A stretch of DNA of 64,000 nucleotides from Pisolithus tinctorius (Eukaryota; Basidiomycota; Agaricomycetes; Boletales; Pisolithaceae), in assembly GCA_024663395.1 (NCBI GenBank), contig JANFAH010000042.1, positions 372,001 through 436,000 on the forward strand. The letters are read 5' to 3'. Below the pieces are notes generated by a model, which saw only the letters and a program-made list of their open reading frames with translations, was not told the DNA's origin and made no database searches. Below are positions 1 through 11,852 of the stretch, one piece after another. Position 1 is the first letter of the stretch. Each line of letters starts with the position of its first letter. The position numbers and the translations under genes are program-made.

Positions 1-1274
1 AATGCCTGTGACTTTCTGAACAGCCTTGAAATCCTGGTAGCTCCTGCTTTTCGTCATATTGAGATACTTCTTCACTGCAGTGTGGATGACTTGCTGCCAG
101 GTCTTACCTTAGTTAATGAAGCACATCATCAACGATGTACATACCTTGAGTTTACGCATCTCATCGTCACTCCATCGCAAGTGCTCCTCAAGGTTGTATC
201 CACCCCTTCCTGGGTGGCCTACCTCACCAGGTGGTTTCCAAATTTTAGTGGTAAGCTCAATAGACTCGAGGCTGGTGAGTGAGGAGTCTGATGGTGAAGG
301 TGAAGATCATGGTTCCCCAACATCAACACTGGCGAAACTGACTGTCTTTGGTGACCGAGGCGATTTGGGTGTATCCTGATTGGGCGACTGTGGCCGAGGT
401 GATTTGGGTGTATCCCGAGTGGACATCTGGCTGGACTGGGGTGACTGCGCCCTACATAGCTCCTTTCTATTCTCTAAAGAGGTCTGACGGCTCATGGGGC
501 TCATTTCTTGCTCTGCTACCACTATGACATGCCAGACCTGCTGATACACCATCTTGGCCTGCGAGGATAACAAGGGTAAAATCTCCACTGGGTGGGGAAC
601 AAGGGGGGGAATGGATCGAGACCTTGCATGTTGCGACCTGACAGGAGGCATGGGGATTCGGTTTGATTCAGTCACTGGGAGGAATTTATGAGAGTATTTA
701 TGAGATGGGCAGGTTATTGTTACCCGCATCATTGTTTCCGATCAATCAATCATGACAGCATTCTCATTGTGTGGAGTTAGTTGCCTGGTTGTGAACGCCA
801 TGCTTCTCTGTATTTTTCTTATTGGTTCATCCCTAATATAATGATTTGTACCTTGATCTAACAACAGACATCTGATTGGCACCATGCACCAGGAATGAAC
901 AATTTCTTCGACACTACTGATTCTGTTTGCCCCTGCTGCTGGCACATTATCTTAGATAGAACATAACATAGGAGGGTGGAGAAACAGACCTGGGTGGAAT
1001 CGCAGGAGTCATCATTATGTGGGGGAGCAACTTCGGAAAGCTGTCAAGGAAGCACTAAGCAGAGACACAGTCAAGACAAAGGATGCCCTACCCTTCTCGT
1101 GCACCTCTGCATGATTCCAAAAGCTAAACCAATGGCATCTGCAGTTACACACTCAATATCATCGCAGAATTTCTCATCCATTGGTCCCTGGAAATCTGCT
1201 AAGTGGCGCTGCACTATACTAATGATGCGGGCTTCGAGATTAACCAAAGACAACTGGGTATCTTGGAACGACAT
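1..1274 (-). CDS. Hypothetical protein, partial, of a family that appears multi-copy in Agaricomycetes
   Basis: On the minus strand an ATG at 1274 opens a stretch beginning MSFQDTQLSLVNLEARI. Further exons follow at about 732-145 and 102-1, with a clear GTATGT..AG intron at 103-144 (42 bp). The 145-732 exon has a Ser/Pro-rich part with repeated DTPKSPR, then PPGEVGHPGRGGYNLEEHLRWSDDEMRKLK-type sequence (described here in two pieces: PPGEVGHPGRGGYN and LEEHLRWSDDEM). The last exon continues TWQQVIHTAVKKYLNMTK and runs off the window. The 'PGE..GRP..GGY.LEE.L.W' pattern resembles hypothetical proteins that I recall as common in Agaricomycete genomes; their function is unknown. Exons between 732 and 1274 are unclear and the gene may be a relic. 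A decayed copy of the start region lies at about 1330-1375. Confidence 0.4.
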
Positions 1275-1951
1275 TCGATTGAGGCGAAATAGATTGAACA
1301 AAGTAGATACTCACTGCCTGAGCTAGCAGAAGACTGGATATTGGTATCTTGGAACAATGTTGAGTTGAGGTGAAGTGGATTGAGTGTAGTAACAATACTT
1401 ACCAGTGTCAAGGGAAGGCAAGAGTGCACTGCCAGAGGTAGCACTGAAATACTGTGTTGCTTGTGTAGAAGTACCGTCGCTCCCACTAACTGCTGCGTAT
1501 GTTCATCAAAAATCAGGCATTCAAATTTCATTGCACACCAGAGTTACCAGAAGCGCCCCAGACCATCGTGCCACATCGGACCAGCCAGGAGGAGCGCGAG
1601 CATGCAGATGGGGTGGAGGCTGATAACGATGAACCAGGGCAATGCATGTAGGGATGGAGACAGTTGTGGGAACGCTTCACGCGATGAGTAGGTTCCGCCA
1701 TGTGTGTGGTGAAAATCGGCTATGACAGGAGATGTTATATGGTAAGATTGTTATTGTCGGCACAGGGCATTGCAGAAAACGCACAAGACAATTGTTGTCG
1801 CCAGCATCACGCCTTGACCAAGATAATGAAGTCAAACCTAAATAAATATGAAATGAGAATCAAACATTCATAATGAAAACTATGCACACTGATTATTGCT
1901 GTCATTGCCAAATGTTTGCATAGGTGATGTTTACATATGGTCTAGATAGTG
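1275..1951. other. No supported gene
   Basis: The stretch holds only short overlapping open frames without recognisable motifs. Positions 1334-1380 partly duplicate 1259-1305 (both start TATCTTGGAAC), with differences mainly C to T and G to A. Confidence 0.5.
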
Positions 1952-2254
1952 TTACTTTGCTACTTCCTCTATTGGGAGTTCAATACCAAGGGCTGCACCC
2001 CACACGAGTAATACAATGTACATACAGAACAAGCAAACTAACACACTGCAAAAACCTAGCATCGGGGACGGAATGAAGGAAGCCAAGTCTACCAGGTAGG
2101 CAAAAAAGAGCAGGGCGCAAAATGCCATGAAGCTGGAGGACAATGTGGACCAAATGCCAACTTTCACACAAGGGACACCTGGTCTGGCACCTTGTACAGG
2201 GATGTTTCTTGTGCATATGCCTAATCCGGTCATGAATGCAGATTGTAGAACCAC
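1952..2254 (-). CDS. Small putative membrane protein or exon fragment
   Basis: A 100-codon minus-strand frame encodes two long hydrophobic stretches (residues about 42-60 and 66-90) that would each span a membrane. A short tail ending IELPIEEVAK follows. I do not recognise a family. The start is uncertain because the first Met lies at the frame edge, so this may be the last exon of a larger membrane protein. No neighbour suggests a role. Confidence 0.3.
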   Translation of the reverse strand: MVLQSAFMTGLGICTRNIPVQGARPGVPCVKVGIWSTLSSSFMAFCALLFFAYLVDLASFIPSPMLGFCSVLVCLFCMYIVLLVWGAALGIELPIEEVAK

Positions 2255-2924
2255 GGAATTTTACTCACAATGAGCAGGGCGACAGCCTGAACTTACGAAG
2301 CAGCTTTCTGTTTGAGCAGGAAGCATGCTGAATCGTTGACAGTCAGTTCAGTGTTCACTACAGGGGTTTGGGGTTATCAACTCACACTGGTTGCAGGAGT
2401 AGGGACTGAATCTACCACAAGTCCCCCCCCCTTGCACTATATACAGAAGGGACCTAACTCCTGGCTTGATACTAGCCTTATTTGTAATAGCGTAGACCAA
2501 CTTGACGACTGTGGGCTTTTGTTTTTGCTTGAGGGAAGAGCTGTATTAACAGGAAGTGTCGTAGGAATGAGGTGAGTGCACCTGTTGTCAGGCACCGTGA
2601 AGGGCGATATATATGCAATGCATTGACAGGTGGGGGGACCACTGCAAGGGCATGGGAAAAAACGAATGGGTGCTATTTTAGACAATATGGATTGGAGTCA
2701 TGTTTGGATTAAGGTTGAACTCACTCATGCGCATCTTGACAACATTGGGTTTCTAGCTTTGCGACCTTGACAATTGGTCATCAAGCCGTTTGGAAACGTG
2801 CATTCGGATTGAAAAACAATAAAAAATCGTTGCCATGATGGCCGCTAATCGGGTAGGAAGGCCTAGATATGCGTAAATGATTAAATTAAGACCAACCTGG
2901 GCATGGTGACAGGTATGTGACGTC
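2255..2924. other. No supported gene
   Basis: I see no open frame with recognisable content and no repeat shared with the rest of the window between the membrane ORF and the foldback element. Confidence 0.5.
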
Positions 2925-3289
2925 ATGGGTTACAGGGACCTGCACAGACATAATGGTCCTGGGGTATATAGTCAGATTGATAACCAAGTAAACAGCATAC
3001 ACTGCTTATCTTTATTGAATGCACGTACGCAATTTTATTATATCTTTGTCTACACTCGTATTATAGATTATTTGGCTCATGTCGAATGTTTTCGCATTGA
3101 CGGTTGCACCATCTTCACAAATACTACATACTACTATCAATACTGATATAATTCTAGTTATTCTAATGCTACGGTGTCTAACACTAGAGTGGTGGGCTGC
3201 GAGCGAAGATGGTTAATAGAATGCCAAGTATTGAGAAGCGATGACTTACCTGTCAGTGGTGGAAAGAGGGAAAAGGTGTTTGTGAGAAA
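2925..3289. repeat. Foldback element copy 1, left part (split by Gypsy-1)
   Basis: This is the left arm of a long inverted-repeat element. It is the reverse complement of the right side of copy 2 (about 27100-27420), with shared landmarks such as the stretch beginning GAGTGGTGGGCTGCGAGCGA and the motif TTAATAGAATGCCAAGTATT. The arm breaks at 3289 where Gypsy-1 begins and resumes at 12760. The last five bases, AGAAA (3285-3289), are the target-site duplication of that insertion. The element has no coding capacity. Confidence 0.85.
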
Positions 3290-4003
3290 TGTCATAACCG
3301 TGTGTTCGTCATAGGTCTCTGCTCACTCCACAACCTTTTCCGCTGGTCGTCCGCTCACTCTGTACCAACTCCACCCAACTTCTGTTGGTTGCAAACCATC
3401 TCCGCTCCAACTACTGTCGGACTTGTGTTGCTCTCCTACCGGACCGAGCGGTCCGTTCTCTGAGGGGTCATGTGACTACCTTCACAGTCAGGTACTCCAC
3501 AGCATGCTCACCACATGGTCCAGCGCCTGGACTGTTTCCTTTTCTGGATGTTCTGTGTTACCCATTCGTATGTCCTCCGTCTACCCTTCATTCGTTGTCC
3601 AGGAAGTTTTACTTGAAAATTTATGAGTCTCTGTATGTCAGTTCCGATTCCGATTACTGTACCTCCATAGCAGTATAAAAGCATGTACTGTACTCCACTG
3701 TTCTTCAGTACGAATATCAACTTAGTTCCTACTCCCTCTGATTCCATCTTCTGCCTGTTGGATTTATCTCTGACTCTCTGTCTGTACTCTCCCTCTGAAA
3801 TACGAGGGCTGAGATTGTGCAAGGGGGTAGCGCACGAGCTAAACCCGACGCCCTCACTCCACTCTGCCTTTGTCTCTGTGGTCTTCATTCCTGCTGACAC
3901 TCCACTAGTCGGAGTTCTGTTATTCTGTGTTGGACTTGCTTCCAAACCCTTCTCTAGACCTTGTTAAGTGTCGGAGTTGGTCGGAGTAGGCCCGGACTTG
4001 ACA
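3290..4003 (+). repeat. Gypsy-1 5' LTR (714 bp)
   Basis: It starts TGTCATAACC and ends TTGACA, and has exactly the same length as the 3' LTR. A TATA-like motif, GTATAAAAGC, lies at about 3674. In the first 100 bp nearly all differences from the 3' LTR fall at sites where one copy has CG, TG or CA and the other a different member of that set. Confidence 0.95.
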
Positions 4004-4064
4004 GTATATTCATACTCGCACTTGTACGATCTCCTTTTCTGTCTTCCAAAAAACCTACGCCATT

Positions 4065-5324
4065 ATGAGAACTCGAGCTCAATCCCAGAGAGAGGTCGCT
4101 GAGAACCTCGCTGTAGGGCTAGCTAATCTGTGTCAACTCCCTTCCGTCGTTGAACAATTCCAGTCTTTCTCTGCTTGACGCTGCTCTCACACTGAGGGCG
4201 AAAGTGCTTCACAAGCTGGTCGCTCCAACCTCCACCCAACAACTTTCCATACTCTGTCTCCTTGTTACTGAGATGATGGACCCGACCCCAACCCTGACTA
4301 TCCTGATGGTGATCCCGACGGCGGGGGCAGCAGTGATGGGGATATCCCTGAAGACCTGGCTGAGCTGCCAGAGGATCCCCTCGTAGCTCTTGCTAGAGCT
4401 GTCCATGCGCTTGCACGGTCTAGTTTGCACACTGGGGACTCCGCTCCGAAAACCAAGGTCCGCGAGCCTGACACCTTCGATGGCTCTGACCCTAAGAAAC
4501 TCTGCGAGTTCCTCGTTCAATGCGAGCTGAACTTCCAAGACTGCCCTCACGCATTCTGCTCCGACAGAGCAAAGGTTACCTTCGCTCAGTCTTATCTCAA
4601 GGGTATGGCTCTGGCTTGGTTCAAGCCAGATCTACTAAATCCCGATAACTATGACCACCCGCTCTGGATGGACAACTACCATGAGTTCTTACAAGAGCTC
4701 ACAACTAATTTTGGTCCGCATGATGCCATAGCGGATGCTGTCCAACAACTCGAGAACCTCACCATGAAGGATGGTTCTCGAATTACCAAATATGTCGTGG
4801 AGTTCAATCACTGGGCTTCACAGGTCAAGGACTACGGTGTCAGTGCACTCCACCACCGCTTCTATAGCGGACTTCCAGACCACATCAAGGACGAGATCAC
4901 TCGCGTCAGAAAACCTTCTACCCTCACACAACTCCGTGAACTTGCTCAGACCATCGATGTGCGCTACTGGGAGCGCAAAGCAGAGATCTCACGCACCACC
5001 AAGTCTGCCTCCAACAACAAAACTAAATCATTGTCCTCTGCCTCTGCTCAAAAGTCTGACGCCAAGGGCAAGGGCAAACAGAAAGATCCGCCCAAGTCCA
5101 ATGCGTCCAAGTCCGATATTGCCCACCTTCTGGGTAAAGATGGCAAACTCACCTCTGCTGAGTGCCAGCGCAGGATGAAAAACAACCTCTGCCTCTTCTG
5201 TGGCGAGGCTGGCCACTCCGCCAAGGACTGTCCCAAGTCCACCTCTCGTGCAGCCAAAGCCCGTGCAGCTACAGCTGGAACTCTGCCTACTCCGACTGAG
5301 GAGAAGGCAGAGCCAAAAAATTAG
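4065..5324 (+). pseudogene. gag: Gypsy-1 gag (capsid/nucleocapsid), two premature stops
   Basis: The ATG at 4065 opens a frame that continues to TAG at 5322 but is cut by TGA at 4176-4178 and at 4269-4271; both fit CGA to TGA changes. The uninterrupted part (4272-5324) contains the retrotransposon gag domain (REPDTFDGSDPKKLCEFLVQ, then W..AL near AWFKPDLL) and ends with the CCHC zinc knuckle CLFCGEAGHSAKDC at about 5190-5232. A Lys/Ser-rich stretch precedes the knuckle. Gag packages element RNA into virus-like particles. Pol lies in another frame downstream. Confidence 0.9.
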
Positions 5325-5367
5325 TCCGCTCCTCCAGGGAGCTCGCACAGCCTGGAGGAAGCGTTGA

Positions 5368-5911
5368 TCCCAACTGTGCAACACGTCCGCTCTTTCTAGT
5401 CCCAATTCTTTACTTCTGTCTGTAACTCTTCCAGATTATTCTGTTGATACTTTTTCTGCATTGATCGATTCTGGTTCTTCTCATTGCTTCATAGACCTGT
5501 CTGTAGTCGAAAAATATGCCATTCCTGTCTCCTCCATTTCTCTGCCAATTCCGCTCCGCTTGTTTGATGGTAGTACCAATGCCATCATTTCCCAAGAAGT
5601 AGATCTTTCCCTCTGCTTCCCTTCCAGCAATGTCAATTCCATTTCATTTTATGTTACTCCGTTGGATTCTTCATGTTCGCTGGTGTTAGGACACAACTGG
5701 CTCACCCACTTCAATCCGTTGATTGACTGGGTACTGGGCAGTATATCGTTCAAACCATCGTTACAGGGAATGCCGACACCCCAGGCACCTTTGTCATCTT
5801 CCGCTGCGACCTCCGCTCCGGATCTGACACCCTCCGCTCCGTTTGCAGCTCTGACTGCACCTCCGACAGACTTGCTGCGCTCCGCTCCACTCGTCTCTCT
5901 CATCAATGCTG
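5368..5911 (+). pseudogene. pol: Gypsy-1 pol, protease part (interrupted)
   Basis: The frame contains the retropepsin-like active-site motif ALIDSGSSHCFIDLSVVEKY (about 5458-5517) and the later VLGHNWLTHFNPLIDW strand (about 5686-5733), followed by a Pro/Ala-rich linker and SLINAA. It lies in frame +1 relative to gag. A TGA at 5365 sits just upstream. Coding is lost at about 5911, where an insertion separates it from the RT part, which resumes near 7435 with YVRACALPGSRQF. Confidence 0.85.
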
Positions 5912-7429
5912 CTAGGCTGACCAGATTTGACACCAAACTGTAATTTTCTTGCAGCCTTGAAACCCACCTTTGGCTGCCTACAAGACTTGAGCAGCACACA
6001 AGCTGAACCCAATGCCTTCACTCCACTTCTGCCTCTTGGCTTTGTCAGACTTCCTCTGCACTTTGATTCTAGCCCTCTGGCAGTGTCAGAGTTTGTCAGA
6101 GTGAGTGGTCCTGACACATAGGTTTTGACCTCAAGGCACTTAAATTGGTACTAAGCTGTATTTAAAGAAGAGCTGTAGGGGAAGCATGTGCACTTGGTAT
6201 AGGGAGGCTCAGACCATGCATGGGACAACCACTGGCAGGAGCAGCAGGATGAGGATGAGGGGGAGCCACAATTGTAATTACAAACACTGCAAAATTAGTT
6301 CCATCACCACCCACAGGCCACTATATCCATGCACCCCCATTTCAAAATTGGCCACTCATTTTGCCAGATACTCAGATGACACTCAGATGGTAGTCTGATC
6401 AGCTTGGCTTGAAGTGGCAATGCACTTGAAAGCAATGGCAGTCACAAGATCTACAACTATACAGTAGTCCACTACTTAATACTACATACTGTGTGCATTG
6501 AATGACCTGTGTTCAAAGACTCCTTTGTGCCTCTCAAAGGGACTGATTCAATATCTTAGAACAATGTAACCACAAGCATCAATATATGTTGCCTCAACTC
6601 AATACAGGCATTCATGCTCTCTTTCAGTTATAATGCATGAAAATAAATTCAGTACTACAATTACAATAGGCATCAAGTACAGGCATCCATACACCAGGAT
6701 GCTTGAGCCAGGAGATCATGGGCAAGTAGGTTGAGAGGCAGGCAAAGCCTTGAAAGCAATGGGACTCAGAGAATCATCAAATTCACATTTAAATTTGTTT
6801 ACTATTTTTCTTTTTTCAATTAAATCTTTTCCCTTACTTACAGAGCCTCAGTCAATCTTGTCATCACTAAGGTATATCTTATCACTTACTTCTTATTTAT
6901 ACTGTACCAATTGCTCTTGTAATAATATATTCAATATTTCATCCAGAAATCATTTTTGATGTTTTGATCTATGTTTTTCATGTGGAAAGACTTTATTTCC
7001 GATTTGATTTTTTCTTGAAAAATATTTCACTGCATATTACATGTTTGTGCATAAAAAAGGCAGAATGTTTTTCAGATGAGCTTTAGCACACAATTCATCA
7101 TTGCAATACAATATTTGGGCTAAGTAAATACTTCCTACCTTTTAAACTTTCTGCTCACAAAAAAGCAGATTGTTAAATCAAAAAAAAAGTGAGATATATT
7201 GGAGAACTATTTACAATGTATCACACATATTGTACTCAAAATCATTCTGCTGAACATCCATAATTATTTTATATGCAACAATTTAAGTTTTTCTGATAAC
7301 ATTTTGTGAGGCATGGTAGACAATACAAATCTTATATGTTTTTACAATATTTGTCACAAAAACATCCCAAATTAAAGAGTCTCATTTTTCAATCTTTTTT
7401 TAAAATGTTTTCAGCAAAGAAATTGAGAA
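5912..7429. other. Insertion in Gypsy-1 pol: LTR-like remnant plus AT-rich filler
   Basis: Pol similarity stops at SLINAA and resumes 1.5 kb later. AATGCT occurs at both edges (about 5906-5911 and 7428-7433), a possible 6-bp target duplication. The first 200 bp (about 5990-6118) resemble the end of the Gypsy-1 LTR (AAGCTGAACCCAATGCC versus GAGCTAAACCCGACGCC; end TGGTCCTGACA). The rest, especially 6750-7430, is very AT-rich and carries no recognisable gene or terminal repeats. The nature of the inserted sequence is unknown. Confidence 0.55.
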
Positions 7430-9238
7430 ATGCTTCCAGTGTATGTCAGAGCCTGTGCTCTCCCTGGCTCTAGACAGTTCCGCTTACAGCTCTCCGCTGA
7501 TGATGTGAAGCTTCGTGCGTCCTCTGCTTCATCTCTGCCTCCTGACCTCTCCTCAGTTCCTTCTGAGTATCACGAGTTTGCCAATGTCTTTAGTAAAGAC
7601 AAGGCCACTGAACTTCCGCCACACCACTCATTCGATCTCAAGATCAACCTCGAGGAAGGGGCTTCTCTGCCCATTGGTACAATCTACTCTCTTTCTCCGC
7701 CAGAGCTTGAAGCTCTCTGCACCTTCATTGATGAGCATCTTGGCTACGGCTTCATCAAACAATCCACCTCTGCTCATGGTGCCCCTGTCCTCTTTGTGAA
7801 AAAGAAGGATGGTTCACTCTGCCTCTGCATTGACTATCGAGGACTCAATAAAATCATGAAAAAAGACCACTATCCGCTGCCGCTCATCTCCGACCTACTC
7901 AACTCTCCAAGCCGCGCTAAAGTCTACACCAAGATCGATCTCTGCCATGCCTATCATCTAGTCTGCATTGCAGACAGAGATGAATGGAAAACGGCTTTCT
8001 GCACTCGTTATGGTTCTTACGAGTGGCGGGTGATGCCATTCGGTCTGACTAATGTGCCTGCAGCTTTCCAGCAATTCGTCAATAGCATCTTTGCAGACAT
8101 GCTCGATGTCTGCGTGGTGGTATACCTCGATGACATCCTAATCTATTCACAGGACATGGAGTCACATCGCAAACACGTAAAAGAGGTACTCCGCTGCCTT
8201 CAAAAGCATGGCCTTTATGCCAAGCCAGAGAAGTGCGAGTTTCACTCCAACTCCGTTGAGTACCTCGGTTATGTTCTTTCTCCCTCTGGTCTCACCATGT
8301 CTGCTGAGAAGGTTCAGGCAGTCCACGACTGGCCTGAGCCGTGGAAGGTGCGAGACATCCAGTCTTTCCTTGGCTTCGCAAATTTCTACAGACGATTCAT
8401 TAATAACTACTCTGACATCGTCATTCCACTCACTTGCCTCACACGAAAGGGTGCTCCTTGGAACTTTTCCAAGGAGTGCTGGTCCGCTTTCCTCCACCTG
8501 AAGGATGCCTTCAGCTCCGCTCCTATTCTCACTCATTGGGTTCCTGATGCTCTGCTTACAGTTGAAACCGACGCCTCCGACTATGCCATTGCTGGCATTT
8601 TGTCGATCACCTGCTCTGACGGTGAACTCCACCCAGTCGCTTTCTACTCTCGCACCATGACTGCGCCAGAACTCAACTATGATACCCACAACAAGGAGCT
8701 GTTGGCTATCTTCAAGGCCTTCTGCCATTGGCGGCATTACTTAGAAGGTTCCGCCTTACCTGTCGACATGGTGACAGACCACAAAAACCTTGAGTACTTT
8801 TCCACCTCTAAGGTTCTCACCCATCAACAGGCCCGCTGGTCGGAGTACCTTTCCCAGTTTAATCTTTCTATCTGCTTCCGACCTGGCCGCTTAGGAGCCA
8901 AACCCAATGCACTTACACAACATTGGGACATCTACCCAAAAGGGGGGGATAGGGACTACGTGCAGGTAAATCCTCACAATCTCTGCCCTATGTTTACACA
9001 GGAGCAACTCGCGTCGTCCCTCCATACCACCACCCTCATGGCACCTGTACTCCATGCCACCATGGTCTTCGATGTTGAGTGCTTGCACTCCGACATCATC
9101 TCTGCCCTACCCTCCGACCCTGTCTCCACCAGACATCTCCCAACTCTGACTAAGCCTCGGTGGTCCCTGGACTCTGACGGTCTACTCCACCTTGACAGTT
9201 GTATCTTTGTCCCTGACATTGATGACCTCCGCCTTTGA
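7430..9238 (+). pseudogene. pol: Gypsy-1 pol, reverse transcriptase and RNase H
   Basis: This 602-codon frame encodes the RT fingers and palm, including DLKINLEEG, FVKKKDGSLCLCIDYRGLN, TKIDLCHAYHLVCI and the catalytic YLDD box (8123-8134), then RNase H starting near TVETDASDYAIAG and including ELNYDTHNKELLAI and TDHKNLEYF. The catalytic RT Asp pair is intact. The first in-frame stop is TGA at 9236-9238, after which the integrase continues in the same frame, so this is one polyprotein cut by a nonsense change. The Met used as start is only where the insertion ends. Confidence 0.93.
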
Positions 9239-10422
9239 GTGCTTCGGTTCAAGCATGATCATCCTCTAGCAGGCCATTTCGGGCAAAACCGCACCCTAGA
9301 ACTCGTCCGCAGGGATTATGTGTGGCCCAACCTCTGCTCCGACATGAAAGAATATGTCAGGTCTTGCACCGCCTGTGGACGGAGCAAAACTCCACGCCAC
9401 CGCCCTCAAAGCAAGCAGTGTTCATCCCCACCCACGACTCCGTCACCTCCGCCGAACTCACTAAGCTCTTCCTTACCCATGTCTTCTCCAAGCACGGAGT
9501 ACCAGCTAATGTCACCTCCGACAGAGGTCCTGAGTTCATCTCACACTTCTTCCACTCTCTAGGAAAGGCCCTTGATATGCATCTTCACTTCACTTCGGGT
9601 TACCACCCAGAAGGTGATGGCCAGACTGAGTGAACGAACCAGACCCTCGAACAATACCTTTGTGTCTACTGCAACTACCAACAAGACCACTGGGCTGAGC
9701 TGTTACCTCTAGCAGAGTTTGCTTTCAACAATGCACCAAGTGCAACTACCAGAGTTTCTCCCTTCTTCGCTAACAAGGGATACCATCCAAACTTGTCTGT
9801 GGTCCCTGACCAAGACTTCACCTCTCCGAGGGCTCACGACTACGTCGTCGAGCTCTCTGCCCTTCATGACTTCCTCTGCTCCGAAATGTCCGCCACTCAA
9901 CAGCGCTACCAGGGTCCAGCAGATGCTAAATGCATACCTCCACCTGAGTTCAAGGTCGGAGAACAGGCCTACATCAAAGCCAAGTACTTCCGCTCCACTC
10001 GTCCTTTGGAAAAACTCTCCGAAAAGTACTTGGGTCCGTTCACCATCTTGGCCAGGCCAGGTATGCATTCTGTCACCCTTAAGCTCCCTGACTCTATGCG
10101 CTTGGTACATCCAGTCTTCCATGTCTCACAACTGGAAGCCGCAGTGGCTAACCCTTTCCCAAACCAACAACAACCTCCGCCTCCGCCAGTAGACGTCGAT
10201 GGTGACCTTGAGTATGAAGTATCAGAGATACTCAACTCTAAGGTGGACCACCGTCGCCGCCACTGTCAACTCTTGTACCTAGTCTGCTGGGCTGGCTACG
10301 AGAACACCGACAAAGAAACCTCTTGGTTGCTTGCAACTGAGCTAGATCACGCTTCTGACATAGTATCCGCTTTCCATGAACGCTATCCACACAAACCTGG
10401 CCCATACCAACCTCTGCCATAA
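9239..10422 (+). pseudogene. pol: Gypsy-1 pol, integrase with internal deletion, and chromodomain
   Basis: The integrase zinc-binding part (DHPLAGHFG...CTACGRSKTPRH) is read to about 9405. A deletion then shifts frame and removes the start of the catalytic core, including the region expected to hold the first Asp of the D,D-35-E triad. Coding resumes at AVFIPTHDSVTSAELT; the second Asp is visible in SDRGPEF and the Glu region in HPEGDGQTE, where a TGA (9631-9633) follows. The frame then runs to 10422 and ends with a chromodomain at about 10206-10390 (EYEVSEILNSK...LVCWAGYEN..ETSWL). Chromodomains guide integration to marked chromatin. The enzyme cannot be functional. Confidence 0.9.
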
Positions 10423-10625
10423 TACTCCGCCTACATAAACCTCCTCCGCGGGCCAACTCTGCCTCTTACTGAACTACCTTAAGTACTTTAGAATTTTTCT
10501 CCGCTTATCCGTTTCACTTCTCAGAGTCGCAAACAAAATCACAAGTCTATTTTGTAGTAGTACAAAAATATACAAACTAAAAGACAAAAAAAAAAAAAGA
10601 AAAAGGAAAGAAAAACAAAACTATT

Positions 10626-11852
10626 CTACTCTTCCATCGCTTGTCCTCCGCCACCCTCCTGTTCCTCTCCACCTTCCTTCTCTCCTCCAACTTCTTCCTC
10701 TTCCTCGTTATCCCCCTCCACACCTTCATCTGCTTCTTCGTTCTTGTCCTCCACCGCCTCCGACTGAGGCCTCTTCCATCCTCTGCCTGTGTGCTCGAGC
10801 TCAGCCATCCTGGCCTCTCGCACATCCTCCCTCCTCCTCATCTCCGCCCACTCTGCCCAGGCACGGTACAGCGCCCACTCGTCGGCTGTCTGCTCTGCAG
10901 CCACCGCCATCTGCTCCACTGCCCTTGCCATCCTCTCAAAGGCTGTTGCAGCCTTCTCGTGCGCTGCTGCATACCTCTCCACAGCCTGCAGCTGCTGCTC
11001 CCACTCCCATTCCGTCCACCAGGAGGAGACCCCCACTTCTAAGGGTCCCTCGTGTGGTGTTGCTGGCTCTTCCTCGTCTTCTCTGCCTACCTCCCACTCG
11101 TCATCTGCTTCCTCCATCTCTGTCGCTTTCTCCTTTCCCTTCCCTCGTGTCCTCTTCTTCTTCTCTCCTCGGGAACTCCCCGTCCCTGCTCTCTTCTGTG
11201 AGGGTCCTGCCGCTGCCTCTTCCCGTGTCCAACTGCAGGTTTTCTTCTTGTTGTGGCAGGGCACACAGGCCCTGGTCTTACCTTGCCCTGGCTCGCACTG
11301 ACCCGCTGTCAGACTCACTATGCAGCGAGTGCAAGGGGGCTGCCTGGTCATGGTGACCACCACAGAGGTCCCAGGGACCCTCTTGGCGGTGTTGACATCG
11401 TAGACTGCGCCACTTAACCTGAAATAAAAATACAAGTCAGCTCCGCCTGACTTGTAGGATTCTGTCACTCACCTTTGCATGGCCTCATCCCGCCTGGCCT
11501 GGGCCCTCTCCGCAGAGGCCCTCTGCCTCTGCCTTTCTGCCTCCTCCTCTGCCGCCTTCTTCCTTCGAGCCTCCTCTTCCTCCTCTGCTCTCTTCCTCTG
11601 CTCTGCCTCCAACCTCTCCTCCTCCGCCTTCCACCTCTTGGCCTCCTCATGCTTGGCCTTGTGCTCTGCCTCACACACTCTCTCTCTCCACTCGGTCTCC
11701 TCTCGTCAGTGCACCTTCTCCACGGACTTCTCCCGCTCGGTGTTGGTGGAGTTGTCGGTGAGGACGACCAGTTCTTCATCCATGACTTGGGAGTAGTCGT
11801 GGACGTGGCCGGGGGTTGGCTGGGGGGTGTTGCTCTGGCGCTGGGAAGGCAT
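10626..11852 (-). pseudogene. Antisense accessory gene in Gypsy-1: coiled coil plus Cys cluster, spliced
   Basis: Opposite to pol, between the chromodomain and the 3' LTR, lies a two-exon gene: exon 1 11852-11473, intron 11419-11472 (54 bp, GTGAGT...CTGAC...TTTCAG), exon 2 11418-10626. Exon 1 encodes a long charged Glu/Arg/Ala coiled coil. Exon 2 carries CTRCIVSLTAGQCEPGQ...ACVPCHNKKKTCSW, a C-x2-C...C-x2-C-x6-C cluster like a divergent fungal Zn2Cys6 domain, then an acidic region and a second coiled coil. One TGA (11706-11708) interrupts exon 1 and fits CGA to TGA; the frame is otherwise open across the splice. The function is unknown; a DNA-binding or regulatory role is only inferred from the cluster. 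Intron and reading frame argue that it was a real gene and not an ORF shadow. Confidence 0.65.

Noticed and set aside
8162..8737. 191-codon minus-strand ORF inside the RT region
   Set aside because: It is a shadow of the conserved RT/RNase H frame on the other strand.
10641..11356. Several long plus-strand ORFs rich in Ser, Leu and Pro after the chromodomain
   Set aside because: They mirror the Glu/Arg/Ala coiled-coil codons of the spliced minus-strand gene; the intron and cysteine cluster support the minus strand.
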